64,000 nt of DNA from Pseudomonas aylmerensis. Its GTDB lineage: Bacteria > Pseudomonadota > Gammaproteobacteria > Pseudomonadales > Pseudomonadaceae. The notes below the pieces were generated by a model. That model saw nothing but the letters and a program-made list of their open reading frames with translations, was not told where the DNA came from and did no database searches. The stretch lies in assembly GCF_001702265.1 (NCBI RefSeq), contig NZ_MAUE01000013.1:124001-188000 (forward strand). Direction: 5' to 3'. This document shows, in pieces, positions 35,208-44,744 of this stretch (the first letter of the stretch is position 1; each line of letters starts with the position of its first letter). Both the position numbers and the translations under genes were made by a program.

Positions 35208-35756
35208 TTATTTGCCCGCACGCTGGTAGCGCACGGCTTCAACGAACACATCGGCATTGGCCGGGTCATCCAGGTAGGCAAACACCTGGTCCATGGGGCT
35301 GTCCACCCGCACGCCGGCGCCTTCGACGGTCTCCACGGTGCTGCCATGCAAGGCGCGCTGGCCGATCGCCTGATGGATCTGCTCGAGGTCGAGGTTGTAG
35401 ACCACCAATTCGTGTTTTTCATCGAACTCGAATCCCGCGAGGATGTAATTGCCACCCAGCTTGGCCGGCAACCGCGCCGACAGGTACCAGCGACTACCAT
35501 GCCGCGACACCGTAAACAGGTACTCATCGCGCTGGCCAGGCTTGGCTGTAGGGTAGCTCACGGCTTTATAACGGTGCTCGCCGGCGTGGGTGATGTGCAG
35601 GTTGAGCGGCTCGCCCCAGGCATTCTTGCTCGTCCATTGGCCGAGCAGTTCCTCCGGCGCGGCTTCCCGGGCCGGCAGCGGGTCCTTGAAAGTCACCAGG
35701 CAACCGCTGAGCAACAGGAACGACAGAGCGATGACCGCGACACGCCAGGCTTTCAT
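35208..35756 (-). CDS. hypothetical lipoprotein (182 aa)
   Basis: The lipobox LLLSGCLVTF places the lipidated Cys at about residue 19. The mature part has a lipocalin-like feel: LLGQWTSKNAWGEPLNLHIT early, YLFTVSRHGSRWYLSARLP, then a helical tail. The ATG at 35756 is preceded by TGGAGTATGCA; a longer in-frame ATG at 35768 lacks a ribosome site. Location is probably the outer membrane. It is the first gene of a likely pair with the DUF1704 gene. The function is unknown. Confidence 0.78.
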   Translation of the reverse strand: MKAWRVAVIALSFLLLSGCLVTFKDPLPAREAAPEELLGQWTSKNAWGEPLNLHITHAGEHRYKAVSYPTAKPGQRDEYLFTVSRHGSRWYLSARLPAKLGGNYILAGFEFDEKHELVVYNLDLEQIHQAIGQRALHGSTVETVEGAGVRVDSPMDQVFAYLDDPANADVFVEAVRYQRAGK

Positions 35757-35771
35757 TGCATACTCCATAAA

Positions 35772-35874
35772 GTGTGGGAGCTGGCTCGCCTGCGATACAG
35801 GCCCGCGGTGCTTCAGATAAACCGCGGTGAGGCTATCGCAGCGGTGCGACGATTCGACAAGCCAGCGCCCACAT
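35772..35874. repeat. REP doublet (REPIN), right arm degenerate
   Basis: The left arm GTGTGGGAGCTGGCTCGCCTG and right arm ACAAGCCAGCGCCCACAT enclose GCGGTGCTTCAGATAAACCGC and an extra GCAGCGGTGCGACGATTC. It is in the gap between the lipoprotein gene and TetR. Confidence 0.8.
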
Positions 35875-35878
35875 GAGG

Positions 35879-36595
35879 CTAGACCGAGGCCAGGACCAAA
35901 TGCATGTAGCGCTTGAGAATCTCAAGCATCTCGTCAGCGGTCAGAGGCTCTGCGCCGCCCAGCAGGCCCTGATATTCCATCCGACTGATTATCGCCGTCA
36001 ACACTTTGGCATCCTGTTGCGGCTCGCGGGAGCCCAATACCTGGAAAAACTGCCCGGTGCCCTGCAACAGGATCTGCTGGTGGGAGCGCACCAGCTCCGC
36101 CAGGCGCGGGTTGAGCAAGGCTTCCTGGCGAAAGGCCTGCTCGGCCATCAGGTGTTCACGGCGATTGCTGAGTTGGCGCATGACGTAGTCGGCAGTCAGT
36201 CGCGCAATGTCATCGGCCAGCTGTGAGCGCGACGCCGGGCTGCCATCGCCATAGGCGACCATCTCGCGCAGCAGGCCTTCGTTGCGCACCCACAACTTGC
36301 CCATGAACGCAGCGCTGCGCTCCACGTATTGGGCGAAGGTATCGGTAAGCAGGTCATCGATATCCTTGAAGTAGTAGGTGGTTGCCGACAACGGCACCCC
36401 CGCCTCCGCCGCCACCGCCCGGTGGCGCACGGCCCGCACGCCGTCGCGCACCACAATGCGCATGGCCGCGTCGAGAATGTCTTGCCTGCGTTGCTCGCTG
36501 CCCCGACGGCTGGCCTTGCGGCCCTGGTACTGGACGCTTTCAGCCACGGCAGCGGCAATGCCGGCGGCGCCTTCTTGAGCGGTTACGCGGTTCAC
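35879..36595 (-). CDS. TetR-family transcriptional regulator
   Basis: This 238-aa regulator has its helix-turn-helix at residues 33-80: DILDAAMRIVVRDGVRAVRH, then VAAEAGVPLSATTYYFKDID. A preceding basic stretch (RKASRRGSEQRR) may contact DNA. The C-terminal domain is helical and ends in LKRYMHLVLASV. It is the gene before the lipoprotein-DUF1704 pair on the same strand, with a REPIN between. The target is unknown; a likely ortholog sits next to lysS in P. aeruginosa. Confidence 0.88.
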   Translation of the reverse strand: MNRVTAQEGAAGIAAAVAESVQYQGRKASRRGSEQRRQDILDAAMRIVVRDGVRAVRHRAVAAEAGVPLSATTYYFKDIDDLLTDTFAQYVERSAAFMGKLWVRNEGLLREMVAYGDGSPASRSQLADDIARLTADYVMRQLSNRREHLMAEQAFRQEALLNPRLAELVRSHQQILLQGTGQFFQVLGSREPQQDAKVLTAIISRMEYQGLLGGAEPLTADEMLEILKRYMHLVLASV

Positions 36596-36704
36596 GACTG
36601 ATCTTCCTTATTAGAGTGACGCGGGGCGTCACGGTGTGCATTCCCACGCAGGGCACGGGAACGATCCCCTGGCGCTGTTTGCTTGACGCTTGTTAATGCC
36701 GCAT

Positions 36705-36732
36705 AAAAAAGCCGCCTTATAAAAGGCGGCTT
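36705..36732 (-). terminator. rho-independent terminator after lysS
   Basis: A 10-bp stem, AAGCCGCCTT / AAGGCGGCTT with an ATAA loop, is followed on the minus strand by a run of T (complement of A6 at 36705-36710). Confidence 0.88.
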
Positions 36733-36747
36733 CGGATTTCGCTACGC

Positions 36748-38247
36748 TTACGCTTGTGGCCGCATGTGCGGGAACAAGATCACGTCGCGGATCGACGGCG
36801 AGTTGGTCAACAACATCACCAGGCGGTCGATGCCGATGCCTTCGCCCGCGGTCGGCGGCATGCCATATTCCAGGGCGCGCACGAAGTCAGCGTCGTAGTG
36901 CATGGCTTCGTCATCGCCGGCGTCCTTGTCGGCCACCTGGGCCATGAAGCGCTCCGCCTGGTCTTCCGCGTCGTTAAGCTCGGAGTAGGCGTTGGCGATT
37001 TCGCGACCACCGATGAACAGCTCGAAACGGTCGGTGACGTTCGGGTTGTCGTCGTTGCGACGAGCCAGCGGCGACACTTCGAACGGGTACTGGGTAATGA
37101 AGTGCGGCTGTTCCAGCTTGTTCTCCACCAGTTCTTCGAAAATCATCACCTGCAGCTTGCCCAGGCCTTCGAAACCCAGCACCTTGGCGCCGGCTTTCTT
37201 GGCGATGGCACGGGCCTTGTCGATGTCGGTCAGGTCGTCAGCGGTCAGCTCCGGGTTGTACTTGAGGATCGAGTCGAACACCGACAGGCGCACGAACGGC
37301 TCGCCGAAGTGGAACACCTTGTCGCCATACGGCACGTCGGTGCTGCCCAGGACCAGCTGTGCCAGCTCGCGGAACAGTTCTTCGGTCAGGTCCATGTTGT
37401 CTTCGTAGTCGGCGTACGCCTGGTAGAACTCCAACATGGTGAATTCAGGGTTGTGACGCGTCGAAACACCTTCGTTACGGAAGTTGCGGTTGATCTCGAA
37501 CACCTTTTCAAAGCCGCCAACCACCAGGCGCTTGAGGTACAGCTCCGGCGCGATACGCAGGAACATTTCCATGTCCAGCGCATTGTGGTGGGTTTCGAAC
37601 GGCTTGGCTGCGGCACCACCCGGGATGGTTTGCAGCATCGGGGTTTCGACTTCGAGGAAGTCACGCTTCATCAGGAAGCTGCGGATGTGCGCAATGACTT
37701 GCGAACGCACGCGGAAGGTCTGGCGCACGTCTTCGTTGACGATCAGGTCGACGTAGCGCTGGCGGTAACGCTGTTCGGTGTCGGTCAGGCCGTGGTGCTT
37801 GTCCGGCAGCGGGCGCAGGGATTTGGTCAGCAGGCGCACGTTGGTCATTTCGACATACAGGTCGCCCTTGCCGGAACGCGCCAGGGTGCCTTCGGCGGCG
37901 ATGATGTCGCCCATGTCCCAGGTCTTCACCGAGGCCAGGGTTTCTTCGGACAGGGTTTTACGGTTGACGTAGACCTGGATGCGACCGGTCATGTCCTGGA
38001 TCACCATGAACGAGCCACGGTTGAGCATGATGCGACCTGCCACCTTGACCGGAATCGCAGCCTCAGCCAGCTCTTCCTTGGTCTTGTCCGCGTACTGTTT
38101 CTGCAAGGCATCGCAGTAGTTGTCGCGGCGGAAGTCGTTGGGGAAGGCATTGCCCTTGGCGCGCTCGGCAGCAAGCTTTTCCTTGCGCAGGGCGATCAGG
38201 GAGTTTTCTTCCTGTTGCAGGGCCTGGTCGAGTTGTTGGTCGCTCAT
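36748..38247 (-). CDS. lysS: lysyl-tRNA synthetase (class II)
   Basis: This 499-aa class II aminoacyl-tRNA synthetase charges tRNA-Lys. The N-terminal OB-fold anticodon-binding domain includes [20 protein letters not shown]. The catalytic core has motif 2 [20 protein letters not shown] and motif 3 [13 protein letters not shown]. Its length and domain order are normal. It follows prfB on the same strand, the classic prfB-lysS pair, with a single REP unit at 38297 in the 93-bp gap. Confidence 0.97.
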   Translation of the reverse strand: MSDQQLDQALQQEENSLIALRKEKLAAERAKGNAFPNDFRRDNYCDALQKQYADKTKEELAEAAIPVKVAGRIMLNRGSFMVIQDMTGRIQVYVNRKTLSEETLASVKTWDMGDIIAAEGTLARSGKGDLYVEMTNVRLLTKSLRPLPDKHHGLTDTEQRYRQRYVDLIVNEDVRQTFRVRSQVIAHIRSFLMKRDFLEVETPMLQTIPGGAAAKPFETHHNALDMEMFLRIAPELYLKRLVVGGFEKVFEINRNFRNEGVSTRHNPEFTMLEFYQAYADYEDNMDLTEELFRELAQLVLGSTDVPYGDKVFHFGEPFVRLSVFDSILKYNPELTADDLTDIDKARAIAKKAGAKVLGFEGLGKLQVMIFEELVENKLEQPHFITQYPFEVSPLARRNDDNPNVTDRFELFIGGREIANAYSELNDAEDQAERFMAQVADKDAGDDEAMHYDADFVRALEYGMPPTAGEGIGIDRLVMLLTNSPSIRDVILFPHMRPQA

Positions 38248-38296
38248 GTCTTTAAATATTCCATCTGGTTCGTTGTCCCCGGCCTGCGGCCGGGGA

Positions 38297-38321
38297 TCGC
38301 CGGCAAGCCGGCTCCTACAGG
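38297..38321. repeat. single REP unit
   Basis: ATCGCCGGCAAGCCGGCTCC then TACAGG is one REP half between prfB and lysS; a GC-rich stem CCCCGGCC / GGCCGGGG lies just before it at 38277-38294. Confidence 0.75.
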
Positions 38322-38340
38322 GATCGCGGTATGGAGCCTG

Positions 38341-39436
38341 TTACAGGCCTGATTTCAGGCTGGCTTCCAGGTATTCGTCGATATCGCCGTCGAGCACCTT
38401 GTCGCAGTCGCTGCGTTCGATGTTAGTGCGCAGATCCTTGATCCGCGAGGCATCGAGCACATACGAACGGATCTGGTGGCCCCAGCCGATATCCGACTTG
38501 GTGTCTTCCAGCGCCTGGGACGCGGCGTTGCGCTTCTGCATTTCCTGCTCGTACAACTTGGCCCGCAGCATTTTCATGGCGGTGTCCTTGTTCGCGTGCT
38601 GGGAACGTTCGTTCTGGCAGCTGACCACGGTGTTGGTCGGTACGTGGGTAATACGCACGGCCGAGTCGGTGGTGTTTACGTGCTGGCCACCGGCACCGGA
38701 GGAACGGTAGGTGTCGATCCGCAGGTCGGCCGGGTTGATCTCGATTTCGACCTTGTCGTCGATCTCTGGCGAGACGAACACCGCAGAGAACGAGGTGTGG
38801 CGACGGTTGCCGGAGTCGAACGGGCTCTTGCGCACCAGGCGGTGCACGCCGATCTCGGTCCGCAACCAGCCAAAGGCGTATTCACCCTTGATGTGCACGG
38901 TCGCGCCCTTGATGCCGGCGACTTCACCGGCCGACAGCTCCATGATGGTGGCGTCGAAACCGCGTTTGTCAGCCCAGCGCAGGTACATGCGCAACAGGAT
39001 GTTGGCCCAGTCCTGGGCTTCGGTGCCACCGGAGCCGGCCTGGATGTCCAGGTAGGCGTTGTTCGGGTCCATTTCATGGCTGAACATGCGGCGGAATTCA
39101 AGCTTGGCGAGGTTTTCCTCGAGACGGGCCAGCTCGGCGACGACATCGCCCACTGCGCCTTCGTCGTTTTCTTCGACGGCCATGTCCAGCAGGTCACGGC
39201 AATCGGCCAGACCGGTGTTCAGCTCGTCAAGGGTATCGACGATCTGCGCCAGCGCAGCGCGCTCGCGGCCCAGTTCCTGGGCGTATTCAGGTTTGTTCCA
39301 GACACTCGGATCTTCAAGCTCGCGATTGACTTCGGTCAGACGCTCATGCTTTTGATCGTAGTCAAAGATACCCCCGAATAGTTTCGGAGCGCTCGGACAG
39401 GTCCTTGATGGTGTTAAGGATCGGGTTGATTTCCAT
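38341..39436 (-). CDS. prfB: peptide chain release factor 2 (programmed +1 frameshift)
   Basis: RF2 recognises UGA and UAA stops. The gene is in two frames: 24 codons from the ATG at 39436 ([20 protein letters not shown] then RGYL), an in-frame TGA at 39364-39362, and the rest from GAC at 39363, giving about 364 aa. The shift site reads CTT TGA C, with GGGGGT just upstream as the internal Shine-Dalgarno, the classic autoregulatory arrangement. The recognition tripeptide is in RKSPFDSGN and the catalytic GGQ in [16 protein letters not shown]. This is normal regulation, not a broken gene. lysS follows. Confidence 0.96.
39361..39376 (-). promoter_or_regulatory. prfB +1 frameshift site
   Basis: On the minus strand the site reads CGGGGGTATCTTTGAC: a Shine-Dalgarno-like GGGGGT, then the slippery CTT, the UGA codon and C. 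Low RF2 allows the ribosome to slip forward past the UGA. Confidence 0.95.
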
Positions 39437-39700
39437 GGCGGGCAGCACTCGTTGGCGAACTTTTGAAAGCCGACGAGTATAACGATAAACGGGGGGGAGC
39501 GGCAGCCCGCTGGGCGAAAAGGGCTCTTGCCCCACCACTCGGCACCTCGCCTGGGCTCGTTGTGCCCGAAAGCCGACCTGCGGGGTTGGATCAAAAGCGG
39601 ATACGTGTAGGCGTTGGCCGAACGCAGGCTTGAATCCGTGGCTAACCCGGCAGGACGCCGGGTTAGCCGTTACCGCAGCAACGCATATGTACACAAAACC

Positions 39701-40702
39701 CTACTCGATCCCCACCTGATTACGCCCATTATGCTTGGCCGTATACAACCCCTTGTCCGCCGCCAGGATCAGTTGCCGGCAATCGGTCCCCTGCGCCGGC
39801 GTCAGGGTCGACAGGCCGATACTGATGGTCAGGCTCGAACCTTCAGTTGGGGCAATGTGCGGGATTTTCAGCGCGGCCACCGCCATGCGCAGTTTTTCGG
39901 CCACCAGTCGCGCACCACCCGGCGAGGTGTTGGGCAGCACCAGCGCAAACTCTTCACCGCCATAACGTGCCGGCAAGTCCGACGGCCGGCTGCTGGCTTC
40001 ACGGATCGACGCGGCGACTTTGCGCAAGGCCTCATCGCCCTCGACGTGACCGAAGCTGTCGTTGTAGGTCTTGAAGAAATCCACGTCGATCATCAGCAAC
40101 GACAACTGGGTCTGGTCGCGCATGGCACGGCGCCACTCCAGCTCCAGGTACTCGTCGAAGTGCCGGCGGTTGGACAGCCCGGTGAGGCCATCGGAGTTCA
40201 TCAGCCGTTGCAGCACCAGGTTGGTGTCGAGCAATTGTTGCTGGCTGACCCGCAGCGCACGGTAGGCCGCATCCCGCTGCAACAGGGTCATGTAGGAACG
40301 CGAGTGGTAGCGAATGCGCGCCACCAACTCGATATTGTCCGGCAGCTTGACCAGGTAATCGTTGGCGCCGGCCGAGAACGCCGCGCTCTTGATCAGCGGG
40401 TCTTCCTTGGTGGAAAGCACGATGATCGGAATGTTCTGCGTGGCCGGGTGGTTGCGGTATTCGCGCACCAGGGTCAGGCCGTCGAGGCCGGGCATCACCA
40501 GGTCCTGCAGGATCACCGTCGGCTTGATGCGGATCGCCTGGGCAATGGCCTGGTGCGGGTCGGCGCAGAAGTGGAAGTCGATGTTTTCTTCATGGGCCAG
40601 GCCACGCCGCACGGCTTCGCCGATCATGGCCTGGTCGTCGACCAGCAACACCATGGCGGCATTTTCGTCGGTCTTGATGTCGTCGATCTGTAAATCATTC
40701 AT
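39701..40702 (-). CDS. wspR: diguanylate cyclase response regulator WspR
   Basis: This 333-aa output protein of the Wsp system makes c-di-GMP when phosphorylated. The receiver domain (residues 17-140) has [14 protein letters not shown], phospho-acceptor Asp in [12 protein letters not shown] and a conserved STKED. The GGDEF domain (175-333) has [18 protein letters not shown] and the active site [12 protein letters not shown]. The product-inhibition I-site RPSD lies five residues before GGEEF. The gene is separated from wspF by 51 bp, as the last gene of the operon. Confidence 0.95.
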   Translation of the reverse strand: MNDLQIDDIKTDENAAMVLLVDDQAMIGEAVRRGLAHEENIDFHFCADPHQAIAQAIRIKPTVILQDLVMPGLDGLTLVREYRNHPATQNIPIIVLSTKEDPLIKSAAFSAGANDYLVKLPDNIELVARIRYHSRSYMTLLQRDAAYRALRVSQQQLLDTNLVLQRLMNSDGLTGLSNRRHFDEYLELEWRRAMRDQTQLSLLMIDVDFFKTYNDSFGHVEGDEALRKVAASIREASSRPSDLPARYGGEEFALVLPNTSPGGARLVAEKLRMAVAALKIPHIAPTEGSSLTISIGLSTLTPAQGTDCRQLILAADKGLYTAKHNGRNQVGIE

Positions 40703-40753
40703 CTGCAGTCACCTGAATTACTACCTGCAAGCCAGCACCGCGGGAGGTAGGGC

Positions 40754-41764
40754 TCATTTCGAAAATACCTCCAGCAATCGGGGCGCAATTCTGTCCAGTG
40801 GGCGAATTTCAACAGCAGCGTCAATCGCCGCCGCCGCTTTGGGCATGCCATACACCGCCGAGCTCTGCTGATCCTGGGCGATGGTCAGATATCCTTGTTC
40901 TCGCAGTAACTTGAGGCCGTGGGCCCCGTCGCGGCCCATGCCTGTCAGCAGTACGCCGACGGCATCGCCATTCCAGTGGCTGGCCACGCTTTCGAAAAAT
41001 ACGTCGATCGAAGGCCGATAGATCTCGTTAACCGGGTCTGCGGTATAGGCTAGCGTGCCGTTGCGCAATAAACGAATGTGGTGGTTGGTCCCGGCCAGCA
41101 GCACCACGCCGGGTTGCGGCGGCTCCCCCTCGCGGGCCAGGCGCACCGGCAGGCTGGAGGCGCTGCTCAGCCACTCGGCCATGCCGGCAGCGAAGACCTG
41201 GTCCACATGCTGCACCAGCACAATGGCGGCGGGAAAGTCGCGGGGCAAGCCCTTGAGCAGGATTTCCAGGGCAGCCGGGCCACCCGCCGACGAGCCGATG
41301 GCAACCAGGCTCTGGCGTTTGCCGGTGCTGCGCGCAGGTGTGGTTTCGGCGCGCACACGGCTGCCGCGCTGGCCAATCAACCAGCCGATATTGAGGATCT
41401 TGCGCAACAGCGGCGCCGCCGCATCCTTGGGGTTGCCGACGCCCAGGGGCGGCGTATCCACGACGTCCAGGGCGCCATGGCCCATGGCTTCGAACACCCG
41501 GCTGACGTTGGCCTGGCGGTCGACCGTGACGATCACGATGGCGCACGGGGTCTCGGCCATGATCTGCCGCGTCGCCTCGACACCGTCCATGACCGGCATG
41601 ATCAGGTCCATCAGGATCAGGTCCGGGGTCAGTTCGGCGCAGCGCTGCACCGCTTCCAGGCCATTGCCGGCGACCCATACCACTTCGTGCGCGGGCTCGA
41701 AACTCAAGGCGCGGCGCAAGGCCTCCACCGCCAGGGGCATATCGTTGACGATCGCAATCCTCAT
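40754..41764 (-). CDS. wspF: chemoreceptor methylesterase WspF (CheB-like)
   Basis: The 336-aa protein has a receiver domain at the N-terminus (RIAIVNDMPLAVEALRRAL, acceptor Asp in LILMDLIMPVMDGVEA) and a CheB methylesterase domain with VAIGSSAGGPAAL (Ser), LVQHVDQVF (His) and LLTGMGRDGAHGL (Asp). It demethylates WspA and dampens the pathway; loss of WspF gives the wrinkly-spreader phenotype through constant WspR activation. It overlaps wspE by 4 nt. All catalytic residues are present, so this copy looks functional. Confidence 0.95.
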   Translation of the reverse strand: MRIAIVNDMPLAVEALRRALSFEPAHEVVWVAGNGLEAVQRCAELTPDLILMDLIMPVMDGVEATRQIMAETPCAIVIVTVDRQANVSRVFEAMGHGALDVVDTPPLGVGNPKDAAAPLLRKILNIGWLIGQRGSRVRAETTPARSTGKRQSLVAIGSSAGGPAALEILLKGLPRDFPAAIVLVQHVDQVFAAGMAEWLSSASSLPVRLAREGEPPQPGVVLLAGTNHHIRLLRNGTLAYTADPVNEIYRPSIDVFFESVASHWNGDAVGVLLTGMGRDGAHGLKLLREQGYLTIAQDQQSSAVYGMPKAAAAIDAAVEIRPLDRIAPRLLEVFSK

Positions 41765-44046
41765 GCCCGCGCGCCTCCAATCAGCTCCACCACGGCGTCC
41801 AACAAGGCATCGTCATGGAAACTGGCTTTGGCTAAATAATAGTCGGCGCCGGCGTCCAGTCCACGACGTCGGTCTTCTTCACGGTCCTTGTAGGACACCA
41901 CCATCACCGGCAACGATTGCAGGCGACTGTCACGGCGCAAGAGTGTGACCAATTCAATACCGTCCATGCGAGGCATATCAATATCAGTGATCAACAGGTC
42001 AAAGTCTTCGGAGCGCAACGCGTTCCAACCGTCCATGCCATCGACCGCCACGGCCACTTCATAACCACGATTAAGTAACAATTTGCGTTGCAGCTCACGC
42101 ACGGTGAGCGAATCGTCCACCACCAGCACGCGTTTGCGCGGTGCTTCGGTGGCCTGCTGGCTGCGCCGGGCAATGCGTTCCAGGCGGCCAGTGTTGAGTA
42201 GCTTGTCGACCGAGCGCAGCATGTCTTCGACGTCGACGATCAATACCACCGAGCCGTCGTCCAGCAAGGCGCCGGCGGAAATATCCTGGACCTTGCCCAG
42301 GCGGTCATCGAGCGGTAACACCACCAGGGTGCGCTCGCCGATGAAGCGTTCCACGGCGATTCCGTACACGGCATCACGTTCGCGGATCACCACCACTTTC
42401 AAGGTTTCGTCATTATTCTGCCCCGCCGGGCGCTGCAACAACTGGCTGGCGGCCACCAGGCCGACATGCCGGCCCTCGTGCCAGAAATGCTGGCGGCCTT
42501 CCAGTTGCACGATGTCGTCGGGCGCCAGGTCGCACATGCGCTCGATATGGGCCAGCGGGAACGCGTAGGCTTCTTCGCCGACTTCCACCACCAGGCTGCG
42601 CACCACCGACAGGGTCAGCGGCACCTCCAGATGGAAACGACTGCCCTGCCCCGCCGTCTGCTCCAGCACCACCGCACCGCGCAATTGGCGGACCATATGC
42701 TGCACTGCATCCAGGCCGACACCCCGCCCGGATACTTCGGTGACCTTGTCGCGCAGGCTGAACCCCGGCAGGAACAGGAACGTCAGCAGCTCCTCTTCGC
42801 TGAGGCGCTGGGCGGTTTCCAGCGGCGACAGGTGCCGGTCGACGATGGTGCCGCGCAGGCGCTCCAGGTCGACGCCGTTACCGTCATCGCTCAACTCCAG
42901 GACCAGCAGGCCGGCCTGGTGAGACGCGCGCAAGCGGATCAGGCCCTCGGCCGGCTTGCCCGCCAGCAGGCGCTGCTCGGGCATTTCGATGCCGTGGTCG
43001 ACGGCATTGCGCAGCAAATGGGTGAGCGGCGCTTCGAGCTTCTCCAGCACGTCGCGGTCAACCTGGGTCTTTTCGCCCTCGATCTCCAGGCGCACCTGCT
43101 TGCCCAGGCTGCGGCCGAGGTCGCGAACCATGCGCACCTGCCCGGCCAATACGTCGGCAAACGGGCGCATGCGGCACGCCAGCGCGGTGTCGTAGAGCAC
43201 CTGGGCGCGCTGCCCGGCCTGCCAGCCGAACTCGTCCAGCTCGGCATGTTTTTCTGCCAGCAGCGCCTGGGCTTCGCTCAATAGCCGACGGGTATCGGCC
43301 AGGGCTTCCTGGGCTTCGAGGTTCAAGTCCACGGTCTTGAGCTGGCCGTCCAGCGTATCCAGGGCCCGCGCGCTCTGGCTTTGAATGCGTTTGAGGCGCT
43401 GCAGGCTGGCGAGGTATGGCTTGAGCCGCTGGGTTTCGACCAGGGACTTGCTCGACAAGTCGAGCAGGCTGTTCAAGCGCTCGGCGGTCACGCGCAACAC
43501 GCGCTCGCCGCCTTCGGTCATGCGTTTGTTCTGGCGCGCAGGCTCGCTGGTGACGGGTGGCGCGGGCTCGGGCTCCGGCGGCAGCTCCTCGACGACGGGC
43601 GCCGGGGCCGACTCAGGCGGCGGCGGGGCTGACGGGGCGACCTTGGCGCTCAGTTGCGACGGATCGAGCAGGCGTTCCATCAGCGCCACATACGCCTCGA
43701 TATCCGCCGGCCCGACGTCATTGCCCGGCGTGGCGATGCGCATCAACAGGTCGGTGCCTTGCAGCAGCGCATCAATGTGTTCGGGTTGCAGGTACAGGCG
43801 ACCTTCCTGGGCGCTGACCAGGCAATCCTCCATGACATGCGACACGCTGACCCCGGCGTCCACCCCGACAATCCGCGCCGCGCCCTTGAGCGAGTGCGCG
43901 GCGCGCATGCAGGCTTCGAGCTGGTCGGCCTGGGTCGGGTTGCGTTCCAGGGCCAGCAGGCCCGCGCTCAATACCTGGGTCTGCGCATCGGCTTCCAGGC
44001 TGAACAGCTCCAGCAGCGAGGCATCGCGCATCTGGTCGGGGGTCAT
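41761..44046 (-). CDS. wspE: hybrid histidine kinase/response regulator WspE (CheA-like)
   Basis: This 761-aa CheA-type kinase phosphorylates WspR and WspF. The HPt domain carries CMRAAHSLKGAARIVG (phospho-His). A proline-rich linker (SAPPPPESAPAPVVEELPPE) follows. The ATPase has HLLRNAVDHGIEMPEQR (N box) and VSGRGVGLDAV (G box), then a CheW-like domain and a C-terminal receiver (VLVVDDSLTVREL, Asp in LLITDIDMPRMDG). I start at the ATG at 44046, overlapping wspD by 4 nt, rather than the longer frame. Confidence 0.95.
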   Translation of the reverse strand: MTPDQMRDASLLELFSLEADAQTQVLSAGLLALERNPTQADQLEACMRAAHSLKGAARIVGVDAGVSVSHVMEDCLVSAQEGRLYLQPEHIDALLQGTDLLMRIATPGNDVGPADIEAYVALMERLLDPSQLSAKVAPSAPPPPESAPAPVVEELPPEPEPAPPVTSEPARQNKRMTEGGERVLRVTAERLNSLLDLSSKSLVETQRLKPYLASLQRLKRIQSQSARALDTLDGQLKTVDLNLEAQEALADTRRLLSEAQALLAEKHAELDEFGWQAGQRAQVLYDTALACRMRPFADVLAGQVRMVRDLGRSLGKQVRLEIEGEKTQVDRDVLEKLEAPLTHLLRNAVDHGIEMPEQRLLAGKPAEGLIRLRASHQAGLLVLELSDDGNGVDLERLRGTIVDRHLSPLETAQRLSEEELLTFLFLPGFSLRDKVTEVSGRGVGLDAVQHMVRQLRGAVVLEQTAGQGSRFHLEVPLTLSVVRSLVVEVGEEAYAFPLAHIERMCDLAPDDIVQLEGRQHFWHEGRHVGLVAASQLLQRPAGQNNDETLKVVVIRERDAVYGIAVERFIGERTLVVLPLDDRLGKVQDISAGALLDDGSVVLIVDVEDMLRSVDKLLNTGRLERIARRSQQATEAPRKRVLVVDDSLTVRELQRKLLLNRGYEVAVAVDGMDGWNALRSEDFDLLITDIDMPRMDGIELVTLLRRDSRLQSLPVMVVSYKDREEDRRRGLDAGADYYLAKASFHDDALLDAVVELIGGARA

Positions 44047-44744
44047 GTGAGGCTCCGGGTCACGGCGGACAACAATTGCGCCTCGTCCAGCCAACGCAGG
44101 CTGCGGCCTTTCCACTGCAACACACCTTGGGTGAAGCGGCCACTGGCCTGGCTGCCGGGTGCTGACGCAGCCTTCAAGGTGCGCTCATCGATGGCATGGA
44201 TGCCGTCGACTTCATCCACCGGCACCACCACCGGGCCATCTTGCGCGGCAATGATCAGCATCCGCGGCATGATCCGGCCACCGCTGGCGCCGCTGCCGGT
44301 GCTGTCCAGGCCCAGCAGTTCCACCAGCGACAGGCACGCCACCAGCGCGCCGCGTACGTTGGCCACGCCGAGCAAGGCACGGGAACGCTGGTGCGGCAGG
44401 GAGTGGATCGGTTGCAACGTGGCCACTTCCACCAGGCAACGGGTGGCGATGCCCAGCCACTCTTCGCCCAGGCGGAATATCAGCAGCGAGCGCGTGACCA
44501 CCTCGGCGCCATGCTCGACCACTGCCTGTGGCCGACGGTCGTCCTGCTGCAAGGCATAGCGATCCAGCAGGCGTGTGGCGGCTGCCGAGTACACCGAGCA
44601 ATTGCGGCAATGGATGTGGTCCGCCAGCAGCGGGCAGGATTTGTCACCATGGATGCCGATGCGGTTCCAGCAATCGTCGATGGCTTGCGTGTCAGCCAGG
44701 GTCAGGTCCAGGCCGGTGGTGTCGAGCGCGTCGGGGCTACTCAT
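44043..44744 (-). CDS. wspD: CheW-like coupling protein WspD
   Basis: The 233-aa adaptor has a CheW-like domain: LLIFRLGEEWLGIATRCLVEVA, then LLGVANVRGALVACLSLVELLG. An N-terminal extension of about 80 residues contains three cysteines in CPLLADHIHCRNCSVY, unlike simple CheW, and matches the WspD type. It joins the receptor WspA to the kinase WspE. The ATG overlaps the wspC stop and the stop overlaps wspE, so translation is coupled throughout. Confidence 0.92.
   Translation of the reverse strand: MSSPDALDTTGLDLTLADTQAIDDCWNRIGIHGDKSCPLLADHIHCRNCSVYSAAATRLLDRYALQQDDRRPQAVVEHGAEVVTRSLLIFRLGEEWLGIATRCLVEVATLQPIHSLPHQRSRALLGVANVRGALVACLSLVELLGLDSTGSGASGGRIMPRMLIIAAQDGPVVVPVDEVDGIHAIDERTLKAASAPGSQASGRFTQGVLQWKGRSLRWLDEAQLLSAVTRSLT

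Noticed and set aside
38341..39436. prfB as a frameshifted pseudogene
   Set aside because: The interruption is exactly the conserved CTT-TGA-C programmed site with its internal Shine-Dalgarno, and both parts are otherwise intact.
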